A stretch of DNA of 10,860 bases. It comes from Alistipes sp. CAG:268. GTDB taxonomy: Bacteria > Bacteroidota > Bacteroidia > Bacteroidales > Rikenellaceae. Below are positions 1 to 7,312 of the stretch, one piece after another. Position 1 is the stretch's first letter, and every line of letters begins with the position of its first letter. A model generated the notes under the pieces. The model saw nothing but the letters and a program-made list of their open reading frames with translations. It was not told where the DNA came from and searched no databases. Location of the stretch: contig FR891991.1 of the NCBI GenBank assembly GCA_000434235.1, positions 39,174-50,033 on the forward strand, read 5' to 3'. The position numbers and the translations under genes were made by a program.

Positions 1-92
1 CGCCCGCCGGGGCAGCCGCCCCGCCGTACCGATCCATCGCGTTTATCGCGCCGGCGGACCGCACGCCCCGCCGGGCGGAGCGATGCTCCGGA

Positions 93-116
93 TTTGGAAG
101 ATTTTTTGTACCTTTC
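93..116 (+). promoter_or_regulatory. Weak candidate promoter for tamB-tamL
   Basis: TACCTTTC at 109-116 matches 7 of 8 positions of the Bacteroidota -7 element TAnnTTTG (last base C). A TTTG at 93-96 resembles the -33 element, but the gap of 12 nt is shorter than the usual 19-21. The patch is the only AT-rich part of the flank and lies about 90 nt before the tamB start. This is weak support. Confidence 0.2.
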
Positions 117-178
117 GATCGGATTCCGCCGTCCGCGGCAGAACCCGTACGGCGCCGCCCGGTGGGCAGACCGCACGG

Positions 179-194
179 AGAGGCGGACCCGGAC
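179..194 (+). repeat. 16-nt direct repeat with mate at 8917-8932
   Basis: AGAGGCGGACCCGGAC occurs here, 10 nt before the tamB ATG, and identically at 8917-8932, where it forms the left arm of the hairpin after tspO. No complementary arm is found near this copy, so it cannot form the same hairpin. It may be a terminator remnant or a chance match in GC-rich sequence. Confidence 0.35.
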
Positions 195-203
195 CGCATC
201 CAC

Positions 204-3200
204 ATGCTGAAAAAGATCCTCAAATACACGCGCCGGGCCCTGCTTGCCGTGCTTCTTCTGCTGTTGCTCCTCCCCGCACTGTGCTACATCCCGGGCATTC
301 AGGAGCTCATCCGCCGGGAGGCCGAGCGACAGGCCGCCCGCACCCTGGGCATGGAGCTCTCGATCGGCCGCATCCGCCTGGCCTTTCCGCTCCGCCTCAC
401 CGTCACCGAAACCCGGCTCGTGGAGCGGGGCGACACGCTGCTCTCGTGCGGACGTCTGGCCCTCGACGTCAGTCCGGGACCGCTGCTGCGCCGCCGGATT
501 GACATCCGCCGCCTCCAGCTCGACGACACACGCATCGACTACGGCGACTCGCTCGCAGGCACGAGCCTCCGGGCGGCAATCGGCTCGTTCTCGCTCGACG
601 GGATGATCGACCTCCGCACGAGGGCGATCTCCGTCGGATCGGCGCGTCTGGCCGGGGGCGATGCCGCGCTCACGATGCGCCCCGCCCCGAAACGGGAGGA
701 GCCCCCTACGGATACGGCCGCAGCGCCGTGGCGGATCGACATCGGCAGCCTCCGCCTCGCCGACGCCGCCTTCCGCCTGCGGAACGAGCCGGGTCCCTTG
801 CTGCTCGACATACGCCTCGACGACGGCAGGGCCGAGGCTGCCCGCATCGACCTCGGAAACTTAGCCGTTTCGGTCCGCTCGGTTCGTCTCGACGGAGGAT
901 CCTACGCCTGCCTCATGCCTGCGGCCGGGCACGACGCACAACACGAAACGGGCCCTGCGGCCGAAGGTCCGTCGCCGGAGGCCCGCCGCACGGCCGGAGC
1001 CGCCCCGGAGGCCGCCGACGCTCCGGCTGCCGGACCGTGGGAGATCCGCATCGACCGGATCGAACTGCACGACAACCGCGCACAATATGCCATTGCGGAC
1101 CACCGCCCCACAGCGGGATTCGACCCTGCGGCCATCGCCGTTACGGGTTTCGACACCGAAATCGACTCGCTCCGTTCGTACGGGGCGCAACTGGCCGTAC
1201 AGATCCGCAGCATGCGTTTCGCCGAACGGTCGGGATTCACCGTCGAGAAGTTGTGCGGATCGCTCGCCCTCTCCCCCGACGGCGCGGAGCTCACCGGCCT
1301 GAAGATCGCCACCACGCAGTCGAGCCTCCGGGCCGATGTGAAAGCCGGGGCGGGCATCCTCGCCCTGGCCCCGGACGCCCCGCTGACGGCCGACCTGACG
1401 GCCGATGTCGGGATGCGTGACGCCGCACGGTTTGTTCCCGGCCTCGACCGCGCCGTGCTGCGCGACAAGCGGATCGGCGCATCGCTGCAACTCGCCGGGA
1501 CCCTTGCCGACATCCGCCGCCTGCATCTGGGCGTCACCTCGCCCGGGCACCTCGACCTGCAGGCCGACGGAGCCGCCAAACAGCTGCTCGACCCGGGCCG
1601 CGCGGAGCTCGCGGTGCGGCTCGACGGTACGCTCCGGCAGATGGACTTCCTCCGTGCGCTGCTTCCCGACACGGCACTGCAGCGCCGGATCGCCATCCCC
1701 GGGCGCATCACGCTCCGGGGCGACGGCCGCTGGCAACAGGGGCGGATCACCGCCTCGACGGCACTCGGGGTAGGCACGGGACGGCTCTCCCTCTCGGGAA
1801 CGTTCGACGCCGCACGCAAGGAGTATGAGGCCGTGCTGCGCTGCGACAGTTTCCCGCTCGGCCGCTTCCTGCCGGCCGACTCGCTCGGCCGACTTGACCT
1901 GAACATCGAGGCCGGCGGCCGGGGGTTCGACCCGCTGGACGAAACGATGCGAGCCACCCTTCGGAGCGACCTCGCCCGGGCGGAGTACCGCGGGCGCAAC
2001 CTCGGAGGCATCTCGCTCGAGGCCCGGCTGGAGGAGTGCCGCCTCGCAGGGCTTCTCGCCTCGCACAACAAAGCACTCCGGCTTGCATGGCGGCTCGACG
2101 GAGCGCTCTCCCAGGCCGGACAGCGGCTCCGCATCGCGGGCGACGTCGCGTCGTTCGACCTCGCGGCGCTCGGACTGACACCCGACTCGATCGGCGGCAG
2201 GTTCCGCCTCGACGCCTCGGCCGCACACTCCGAAGCCGACGGGCTATCGGCCCGTATCTCGTTCGACAGCATCCGCCTCCACGGCCCGGCCGGCGAGAGC
2301 GACATCCGCCCCACGCAACTGACCTTCGCGACGGGGCCGGCGGGTACCCGCAGCGGCATCCGCTCGGGCGACCTCTCGATGGTCTTCGACAGCCCCTCGC
2401 CGCTCGACTCGCTGACCGCAGCCCTCGCCCGCAGTGCCGACACGCTGCGCTGCGGTCTCCGCACCGAGGGGATCGACATGCGGTCGCTGCAGCCCCTGCT
2501 GCCCAGGTTCCGCCTGCTCGCCGCAGCCGGCCGGGAGAACATACTGAACAACTTCCTCCGCACGAAAGGCGCATCGTTCGAGGCGCTGGAGATCCGGGGC
2601 GGCAACCGCGACTCGCTCCCCGCAGCACTCCGGATGCGGATCGAGGGGCTGACGGCCGGAGGCGTCCGCCTCGACACGCTCTCGGCCGAACTCGCCGGCG
2701 ACGGACATGCCCTGGACTACGAGCTGCACATCGCCAACCCCCCGCCGCGGAGCGACTCGCTGGCACACACCTCCCTCTCGGGCAGGATCGAAGGGCGGGA
2801 ACTCCGGGCCTTCCTGCGCCGGCAGGCCCCCAACGAACAGCCGACCCGCCTGGGGTTCGCCGTCGTCTGGAGCGACAGCCTGATCGAGGGACGCATCCTT
2901 CCCGACCTCGGGACATGGCACGTCAATGCGGACAACCGCATCGCCTATGGCCGCGGACGCCGGGTCACGGCCGACCTGGAGCTCACACGCGGCGACCAGC
3001 GGCTCGCCCTGCACACCGTGCCGGCCCCGGGATTCACCGACGGCGTGCGGCTCGACATCGCGGGAATCGACATCGCCCGCACGCTGCAGCTGCTCTCCGA
3101 AGCTCCGCCCGTAGGCGGCACGCTCGCAACCCGCGTGGAGCTCGGACTGTCGTCCGACAGCCTCTCGGTACAGGGCTCGGTGACGGCTGCCGGGGTAACC

Positions 3201-3548
3201 TACGACGGAGCCCGCTTCGGCAATGTCGGGATCGGCGCCTCCTATGCCCAGGGAAGCATCCGGCAGGCCGACGCCCTCCTGACACTCGACGCCGACACGC
3301 TCCTGACGGCCCGCGCCCGCTACGGCGGCCGGGGGGCGCTCGCGGCCGGATGTCCGAATCCGGGGCGCTCGAGGCCGAATGCACGATCCCGGGACTGCCG
3401 CTGCAGCGCCTCGACCCCCTCCTGCCGGCCGACCTGCTCCGCCTTGCGGGCACGCTCCACGGCCGCATCCGGATGTACGGAGAGCCCGAAGCCCCGCGCT
3501 TCGACGGCGGCATCTCCTTCGCGCAGGCACAGTTCCGCGTTCCGATGA
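204..3548 (+). CDS. TamB N-terminal part (signal anchor and AsmA-like beta repeats)
   Basis: I chose the ATG at 204 because it opens with MLKKILKYTRRALL followed by a Leu-rich hydrophobic segment (about residues 11-27), a typical inner-membrane signal anchor. An in-frame GTG at 162 would add 14 polar residues before it. After the anchor come AsmA/TamB-type beta repeats rich in short alternating hydrophobic strands, ideal for a long beta groove that carries hydrophobic substrate. Two modules begin with PWxIxI (residues 175 and 278). Each is preceded by a low-complexity linker; the second (about 238-277) is rich in Ala, Pro and Glu. True TamB sequence ends at about residue 1043. The last 71 residues to the TGA at 3546-3548 are out-of-frame Arg/Ser/Pro/Cys-rich read-through and do not resemble the family. 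If this were the only product, it would be anchored but lack the outer-membrane docking domain. Confidence 0.75.
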   Translation: MLKKILKYTRRALLAVLLLLLLLPALCYIPGIQELIRREAERQAARTLGMELSIGRIRLAFPLRLTVTETRLVERGDTLLSCGRLALDVSPGPLLRRRIDIRRLQLDDTRIDYGDSLAGTSLRAAIGSFSLDGMIDLRTRAISVGSARLAGGDAALTMRPAPKREEPPTDTAAAPWRIDIGSLRLADAAFRLRNEPGPLLLDIRLDDGRAEAARIDLGNLAVSVRSVRLDGGSYACLMPAAGHDAQHETGPAAEGPSPEARRTAGAAPEAADAPAAGPWEIRIDRIELHDNRAQYAIADHRPTAGFDPAAIAVTGFDTEIDSLRSYGAQLAVQIRSMRFAERSGFTVEKLCGSLALSPDGAELTGLKIATTQSSLRADVKAGAGILALAPDAPLTADLTADVGMRDAARFVPGLDRAVLRDKRIGASLQLAGTLADIRRLHLGVTSPGHLDLQADGAAKQLLDPGRAELAVRLDGTLRQMDFLRALLPDTALQRRIAIPGRITLRGDGRWQQGRITASTALGVGTGRLSLSGTFDAARKEYEAVLRCDSFPLGRFLPADSLGRLDLNIEAGGRGFDPLDETMRATLRSDLARAEYRGRNLGGISLEARLEECRLAGLLASHNKALRLAWRLDGALSQAGQRLRIAGDVASFDLAALGLTPDSIGGRFRLDASAAHSEADGLSARISFDSIRLHGPAGESDIRPTQLTFATGPAGTRSGIRSGDLSMVFDSPSPLDSLTAALARSADTLRCGLRTEGIDMRSLQPLLPRFRLLAAAGRENILNNFLRTKGASFEALEIRGGNRDSLPAALRMRIEGLTAGGVRLDTLSAELAGDGHALDYELHIANPPPRSDSLAHTSLSGRIEGRELRAFLRRQAPNEQPTRLGFAVVWSDSLIEGRILPDLGTWHVNADNRIAYGRGRRVTADLELTRGDQRLALHTVPAPGFTDGVRLDIAGIDIARTLQLLSEAPPVGGTLATRVELGLSSDSLSVQGSVTAAGVTYDGARFGNVGIGASYAQGSIRQADALLTLDADTLLTARARYGGRGALAAGCPNPGRSRPNARSRDCRCSASTPSCRPTCSALRARSTAASGCTESPKPRASTAASPSRRHSSAFR
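3333..3390 (+). repeat. 29-nt imperfect tandem repeat at the tamB frame break
   Basis: Unit 1 is 3333-3361 and unit 2 is 3362-3390. They agree at 23 of 29 positions, with 18 of the first 20 identical. Unit 1 read in the upstream frame gives GALAAGCPNP; unit 2 read in the downstream frame gives GALEAECTIP. The phase within the unit is therefore the same, and the repeat length (29, not a multiple of 3) equals the observed frame change. The six-G run 3331-3336 overlaps the start of unit 1, and an 8-nt direct repeat GCGGCCGG (3325-3332 and 3342-3349) also lies here. This may be a duplication or a coincidence in biased sequence. Confidence 0.55.
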
Positions 3549-4978
3549 TCGGCACCACCTTCCGCCTGGCCGGCGACACGGTCCGCCTCGACGGACGGCG
3601 CGTCGCCTTCGAACGCTTCACCCTCCTGGCGCCCAACGGCCGGCCATTCACGATCGACGGGACGGTGGACCTCACGGACCTCGCCCGCACGACCGCCGAC
3701 CTGCAGCTGCGCGCCTCCGACTTCCAGTTCCTCGACGTGGCCCGCAAACAGCGCACGGCAGTCTACGGCACCGGATACCTTGACCTGAACGCCTCGGTGC
3801 GCGGCCCGCTCGACGCACTCACCGTGCGCGGCAGGCTTGCGCTGCTCCGCGGCACGGAGCTCACCTACGTGATGCAGGACTCCCCGACCGAAATCCGCAA
3901 CGAGTCGCAGGATGTCGTGACGTTCGTCTCGTTCCGGGACGAAACGCAGGAGCCCGCTCCCGAAACCGAGGCCGCACCCGTGCGGATCGGAGGCATGGAC
4001 CTGCAGCTGGAGATCGACATCAACGACGAGGTGAAGGCCGGTGTGGACCTCTCCCCGGACGGCAACAACCGCATCGACCTCCGCGGCGGCGGCGACCTCA
4101 CCTTCTCGATGAACCCGCTGGGCGACATGGCCCTTTCGGGACGCTACCAGCTCACGGGAGGAAGCGTGCGCTACAACCCGCCCGTCATCGCACAGAAGGT
4201 CTTCGCCATCCGCCCGGGCAGCTATGTCGAATGGACGGGCAACCCCGCCGACCCGCACTTCGACATCACGGCCACGGAGACCGTGCGGGCCAGCGTATCG
4301 ACCGACGGCGGAGAGTCGCGGCCGGTGAATTTCGACATCTCGGTACAGGTCCGCAACTCGCTCGAGGACCTGGCGGTTTCGTTCGGGCTCTCGGCGCCCG
4401 AGGACCTCACGATGCAGAACCAGCTGCAGTCGCTCACCGACGAGCAACGCGCCCAACAGGCCATGAACCTGCTGATCTACAACACCTACACCGGCCCCGG
4501 CACCACAGCCAAGGCCAATGCGGAGAACCCGCTCAACGCCTTCGTACAGAAGGAGCTGAACCAGTGGGCGCAAAACTCGCTCAAGGGCGTGGACCTGAGT
4601 TTCGGCATCGACTCCTACGACGAGACCGACCCGAACGGCGCCCGCACCGACTACTCGTACCGCCTTTCGAAGAACCTCTTCGGCAACCGGTTCCGGGTGA
4701 TCATCGGCGGCAAGTTCAGCACCGACACCGACCCGACCGAGAACCTCAAGGAGAACATGATCGACGACATCTCGCTGGAGTACGTCCTCACCCGGCGCGG
4801 GAACATGTTCCTCCGCCTGTTCCGCCACACGGGCTACGAGAGTATCCTCGAAGGCGAGATCACCGAGACCGGCGTGGGCTTCATCATCCGCAAGAAGATG
4901 GCCCGCCTGCTCGACCTCTTCCGGTCGGCCGACCGTACCGGGAAAAAACGCAACCGCCATGAATCCGACACGCACTGA
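3350..4978 (+). CDS. TamB C-terminal part with conserved TamB domain (DUF490)
   Basis: This frame carries the conserved end of TamB. It begins in recognisable sequence at GALEAECTIPGLPL (from 3362) and continues through LPADLLRLAGTLHG. From about residue 165 of this fragment comes the TamB C-terminal domain: RGTELTYVMQ, LEIDINDEVKAGVDLSPDGNN, GRYQLTGGSVRYNPP, the NLLIYNTYTGPG stretch, YSYRLSKNLFGNRFRVIIGG and the closing ESILEGEITETGVGFIIRKK. In characterised TAMs this region docks on the POTRA domains of the outer-membrane partner. The start given (ATG at 3350) is only the nearest ATG; no signal sequence follows, so an independently started product would lack export and anchoring. The natural product is probably the fusion with the upstream part. 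The last 20 nt overlap tamL, which suggests translational coupling. Confidence 0.7.
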   Translation: MSESGALEAECTIPGLPLQRLDPLLPADLLRLAGTLHGRIRMYGEPEAPRFDGGISFAQAQFRVPMIGTTFRLAGDTVRLDGRRVAFERFTLLAPNGRPFTIDGTVDLTDLARTTADLQLRASDFQFLDVARKQRTAVYGTGYLDLNASVRGPLDALTVRGRLALLRGTELTYVMQDSPTEIRNESQDVVTFVSFRDETQEPAPETEAAPVRIGGMDLQLEIDINDEVKAGVDLSPDGNNRIDLRGGGDLTFSMNPLGDMALSGRYQLTGGSVRYNPPVIAQKVFAIRPGSYVEWTGNPADPHFDITATETVRASVSTDGGESRPVNFDISVQVRNSLEDLAVSFGLSAPEDLTMQNQLQSLTDEQRAQQAMNLLIYNTYTGPGTTAKANAENPLNAFVQKELNQWAQNSLKGVDLSFGIDSYDETDPNGARTDYSYRLSKNLFGNRFRVIIGGKFSTDTDPTENLKENMIDDISLEYVLTRRGNMFLRLFRHTGYESILEGEITETGVGFIIRKKMARLLDLFRSADRTGKKRNRHESDTH

Positions 4979-7283
4979 CATACGCCGCACGCTCGTGCTC
5001 TGCGCACTCCTCCTCTGCGCGGCCTGCTCCACGACCCGGCGGCTCGGCGAAGGCGAGGTACTCTACACCGGGGTCCGGAAGATCCGCATCGAGCCCGACT
5101 CGGGGGTCACGCTCACCGATGCCGCAGCCTCGGCAGCCCGGCAGCCCCTCTCGGTCGCCCCGAACAACCCGCTCTACAGCCCCTTCGTGCGCACCCCGCT
5201 GCCCATCGGGCTGTGGGCCTACAACTACCTCTACACACCCAGGGAGCGGGGCTTCAAATACTGGTTCTACAAGCGGCTGGCCAAGGAGCCCGTACTCATC
5301 TCGAAGGTCCGCCCCGACCTGCGCACCCAGGTCGCCGAACAGGCGCTCGCCAACCACGGCTACTTCGGCTCCGAAGTCTCGAACGAGCTCCGTTACCGCA
5401 AGCGGGGGCTCAAGGCCAAAGTGGACTACACGCTGCGCATCGCCCCTCCCTACCGCTACGGCACGATCGAATACCCGCCCGCTACGGGGAGCCTCGCCCC
5501 GCTGATCGACAGCCTGCGGGCCACCTCCCCGCTCCGCACCGGAGCACAGTACAACCTCGACTCGCTCACCGGGGAGCGCAACCGCATCGCCGGCATCCTC
5601 CGCAACCGGGGCTACTACTATTTCCGGCCGCAATACCTCGAGTTCCTGGCCGACACGACCGTGGGCGGACGCCGGGCCGACATCCGCCTGCAGCTGAAGT
5701 CTTCCACCCCGCCCGAGGTGCTGCGCCCCTACCGCACGGGGAGCGTGACGGTACGGCTGACAAACGTCTCGCCGGGCCCGACGGACACGCTCCGCCTGCA
5801 GCGCGCCACGGTCATCACGCAGCGCCCGATGAAGATCCGCCCGCGCCTGCTCGCACGCGCCCTGTCGCTCGAACCCGGGCAGCCCTTCACGGTCGATGCG
5901 CAGAACCGCACCCTCACGGAGCTGAACAAACTCGGCGTGTTCCGCTCGGTGACGCTCAACGTGCCGCCGGCCGATTCGCTCGCGGGCAGCGACTCGCTCG
6001 ACATAGAGATCGACGCCCGCCTCGACCTGCCGATCGCCGCCGATCTCGAGACCGACGTCGTCTCCAAGTCGAACAGCTTCCTCGGGCCCGGCATCGCCTT
6101 CAAGGTGAGCCACAACAACCTCTTCCGCGGCGGCGAGGTGCTGGCCCTGAAACTCAACGGGTCCTACGAATGGCAGACGGGAAACAAGCAGTCGGGCGGA
6201 CGCGACTCGCGGCTCAACTCCTACGAACTGGGACTCAACGCCACGCTCGACCTGCCGCGGCTCCTGTGGCCGGGAGCGGCAAGGCGACATGCGCGGGCCA
6301 CGCATACGGAGGGGCGCACCTCGTTCCAGCTGGGGCTCGACCTGATGAACCGCCCCGACTACTTCCGGATGATCTCCTTCGGCGGATCGGCCGGCTACAC
6401 CTTCCGCACCTCGGCCTACAGCCACCACGCGCTGACGCTGCTGAAGCTGACCTACAACAAGCTGCTCCACACGACGGAATCCTTCGACCAAACGCTGGAC
6501 GCCAACCCGACGATCTCCATGAGTTTCCGCGACCAGTTCATCCCCTCGCTCGGCTACACCTACACCTTCGACCGACTCTACGGGCAGACGGGCAACCGCC
6601 GGCTCTTCTGGCAGAACAGCCTCACGTCGGCCGGCAACCTGCTCTCGGGAATTCTCGCCCTGTGCGGCGAACACCACCCGCAGGAGCTCTTCGGCAACCG
6701 CTACTCGCAATTTCTCAAGGAGGTGAGCGACCTGCGCTTCTACCACCGGCTCGGGCAGGGCAACACGTGGCTGGCCACCCGGCTCCTCATCGGCGTGGGC
6801 TATGCCTACGGCAACTCCGAGGTGATGCCCTACAGCGAACAGTTCTACATCGGCGGAGCCAACAGCATCCGGGCCTTCACCGTGCGCTCGATCGGACCGG
6901 GCAGCTACCGTCCCCCGACCGACGACCGCAACGGATACCTCGACCAGACGGGCGATTTCAAGCTCGAGGCCAACGTCGAGCTGCGCTTCGGCATCCTGGG
7001 GAGGCTCAACGGCGCCCTATTCCTCGACGCCGGAAATGTCTGGCTGCTCCGGGCAGACCCGGAACGACCCGGGGCCGAACTCAAGTGGAAGGGATTTTTC
7101 AACGAGATTGCTCTGGGAACCGGATTCGGCCTCCGCTACGACATCAGCTACCTGGTCCTCCGCGCCGACCTGGGCATCGGGCTCCACACCCCCTACCCGA
7201 ACCCCGACCGCAGGGGATACTACAACCTTTCAAGTTTCAAGGATGGACTCGGCTTCCACCTGGCCATCGGCTACCCCTTCTGA
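4959..7283 (+). CDS. TamL, lipidated TamA-like BamA-superfamily outer-membrane protein
   Basis: The protein has 774 residues. The N-terminus has a Leu/Ala-rich signal ending LLCAACSTT, so Cys23 is the probable lipidation site; the -3 residue is Cys rather than Leu, which makes the lipobox slightly atypical. POTRA-like segments follow: one divergent at about 36-150, then 164-240 (YRYGTIEY to RADIRLQL) and 257-330 (YRTGSVTVRL to FRSVTLNV). The surface-antigen/D15 beta barrel occupies about 355-774. It contains GGANSIRAF at about 632-640, equivalent to the VRGF loop-6 motif of BamA and TamA with Ala for Gly, and ends in FHLAIGYPF with the terminal Phe typical of outer-membrane proteins. Lipidated TamA variants paired with TamB in Bacteroidota are called TamL, and the 20-nt overlap with tamB supports that pairing. 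The start lies after an A-rich stretch (GGGAAAAAACG), as is common in Bacteroidota. No terminator is visible in the 29 bp before the convergent corA. A role in outer-membrane protein assembly or lipid transport is inferred from the family. Confidence 0.92.
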   Translation: MNPTRTDIRRTLVLCALLLCAACSTTRRLGEGEVLYTGVRKIRIEPDSGVTLTDAAASAARQPLSVAPNNPLYSPFVRTPLPIGLWAYNYLYTPRERGFKYWFYKRLAKEPVLISKVRPDLRTQVAEQALANHGYFGSEVSNELRYRKRGLKAKVDYTLRIAPPYRYGTIEYPPATGSLAPLIDSLRATSPLRTGAQYNLDSLTGERNRIAGILRNRGYYYFRPQYLEFLADTTVGGRRADIRLQLKSSTPPEVLRPYRTGSVTVRLTNVSPGPTDTLRLQRATVITQRPMKIRPRLLARALSLEPGQPFTVDAQNRTLTELNKLGVFRSVTLNVPPADSLAGSDSLDIEIDARLDLPIAADLETDVVSKSNSFLGPGIAFKVSHNNLFRGGEVLALKLNGSYEWQTGNKQSGGRDSRLNSYELGLNATLDLPRLLWPGAARRHARATHTEGRTSFQLGLDLMNRPDYFRMISFGGSAGYTFRTSAYSHHALTLLKLTYNKLLHTTESFDQTLDANPTISMSFRDQFIPSLGYTYTFDRLYGQTGNRRLFWQNSLTSAGNLLSGILALCGEHHPQELFGNRYSQFLKEVSDLRFYHRLGQGNTWLATRLLIGVGYAYGNSEVMPYSEQFYIGGANSIRAFTVRSIGPGSYRPPTDDRNGYLDQTGDFKLEANVELRFGILGRLNGALFLDAGNVWLLRADPERPGAELKWKGFFNEIALGTGFGLRYDISYLVLRADLGIGLHTPYPNPDRRGYYNLSSFKDGLGFHLAIGYPF

Positions 7284-7312
7284 CCCGGGCCGGGAGCGAA
7301 ACGGACGAAGGG

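Larger units (their letters stand above)
1..203. other. Left flank upstream of tamB, no supported gene
   Basis: I see no gene here. The stretch is very GC-rich and has three short inverted repeats: CGGGGC/GCCCCG at 8-13/18-23, CGCG/CGCG at 38-41/47-50, and CGGAGC/GCTCCG at 76-81/85-90 with a 3-nt loop. The last is followed 11 nt later by six T (102-107), so it could be the end of an incoming + strand gene, although the spacing is poor for an intrinsic terminator. The patch at 91-118 is the only AT-richer part and is the natural place for a tamB promoter. One + strand frame is open from the left edge to a TGA at 208-210 that overlaps the tamB ATG, but its product is a low-complexity Arg/Pro-rich string and I do not call it. 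Confidence 0.5.
204..4978 (+). pseudogene. tamB homologue with an apparent frameshift near 3325-3361
   Basis: Two abutting reading frames together encode one TamB protein of about 1,590 residues, a normal size for Bacteroidota TamB. The upstream part reads with codon starts divisible by 3; the downstream part reads in the -1 frame. Both ends are complete: an N-terminal signal anchor and a C-terminal TamB domain. TamB spans the periplasm from the inner membrane to an outer-membrane BamA-family partner and supports envelope assembly or lipid transport. Between the parts lie six G (3331-3336) and a 29-nt imperfect tandem repeat beginning at 3333. One lost G or a 29-nt insertion would each give exactly this change of frame. 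Whether this is a real lesion, an assembly error or recoding cannot be settled from the sequence. Apart from this break, both parts stay open with coherent protein sequence, which favours a recent change or an error over old decay. Confidence 0.8.

Noticed and set aside
1..210. Open frame entering from the left edge and ending in a stop that overlaps the tamB ATG
   Set aside because: The overlap looks like translational coupling, but the peptide is Arg/Pro-rich, its third-position base use is weaker than that of the real genes, and the region includes the AT-rich promoter-like patch.
902..2677. Long open frames on the minus strand opposite tamB (also 861-2228 and 2244-3530)
   Set aside because: They are expected in GC-rich coding DNA where stops are rare. 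Their products are Arg/Ser/Ala-rich with no recognisable domain, and the + strand carries clear TamB sequence.
2036..3331. Upstream extension of the downstream tamB frame
   Set aside because: Here the frame gives Arg/Pro/His-rich text while the other + frame gives coherent TamB beta repeats, so it is a shadow until the break near 3325-3361.
3330..3338. Programmed -1 ribosomal frameshift site in the G run
   Set aside because: In the upstream frame the codons are CGG GGG GCG, which do not fit X-XXY-YYZ, and I see no clear upstream Shine-Dalgarno-like stimulator. Recoding is kept only as a minor alternative to an error or mutation.
4884..6746. Minus-strand open frame of about 620 codons opposite the 5' part of tamL
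   Set aside because: It is rich in Val, Glu, Gly and Arg, as antisense frames of GC-rich genes are, and has no domain or signal; tamL on the other strand is convincing.
7284..7312. Terminator between tamL and corA
   Set aside because: The CCCGGGCCGGG stretch cannot form a stem with a workable loop, and there is no U-tract on either strand.
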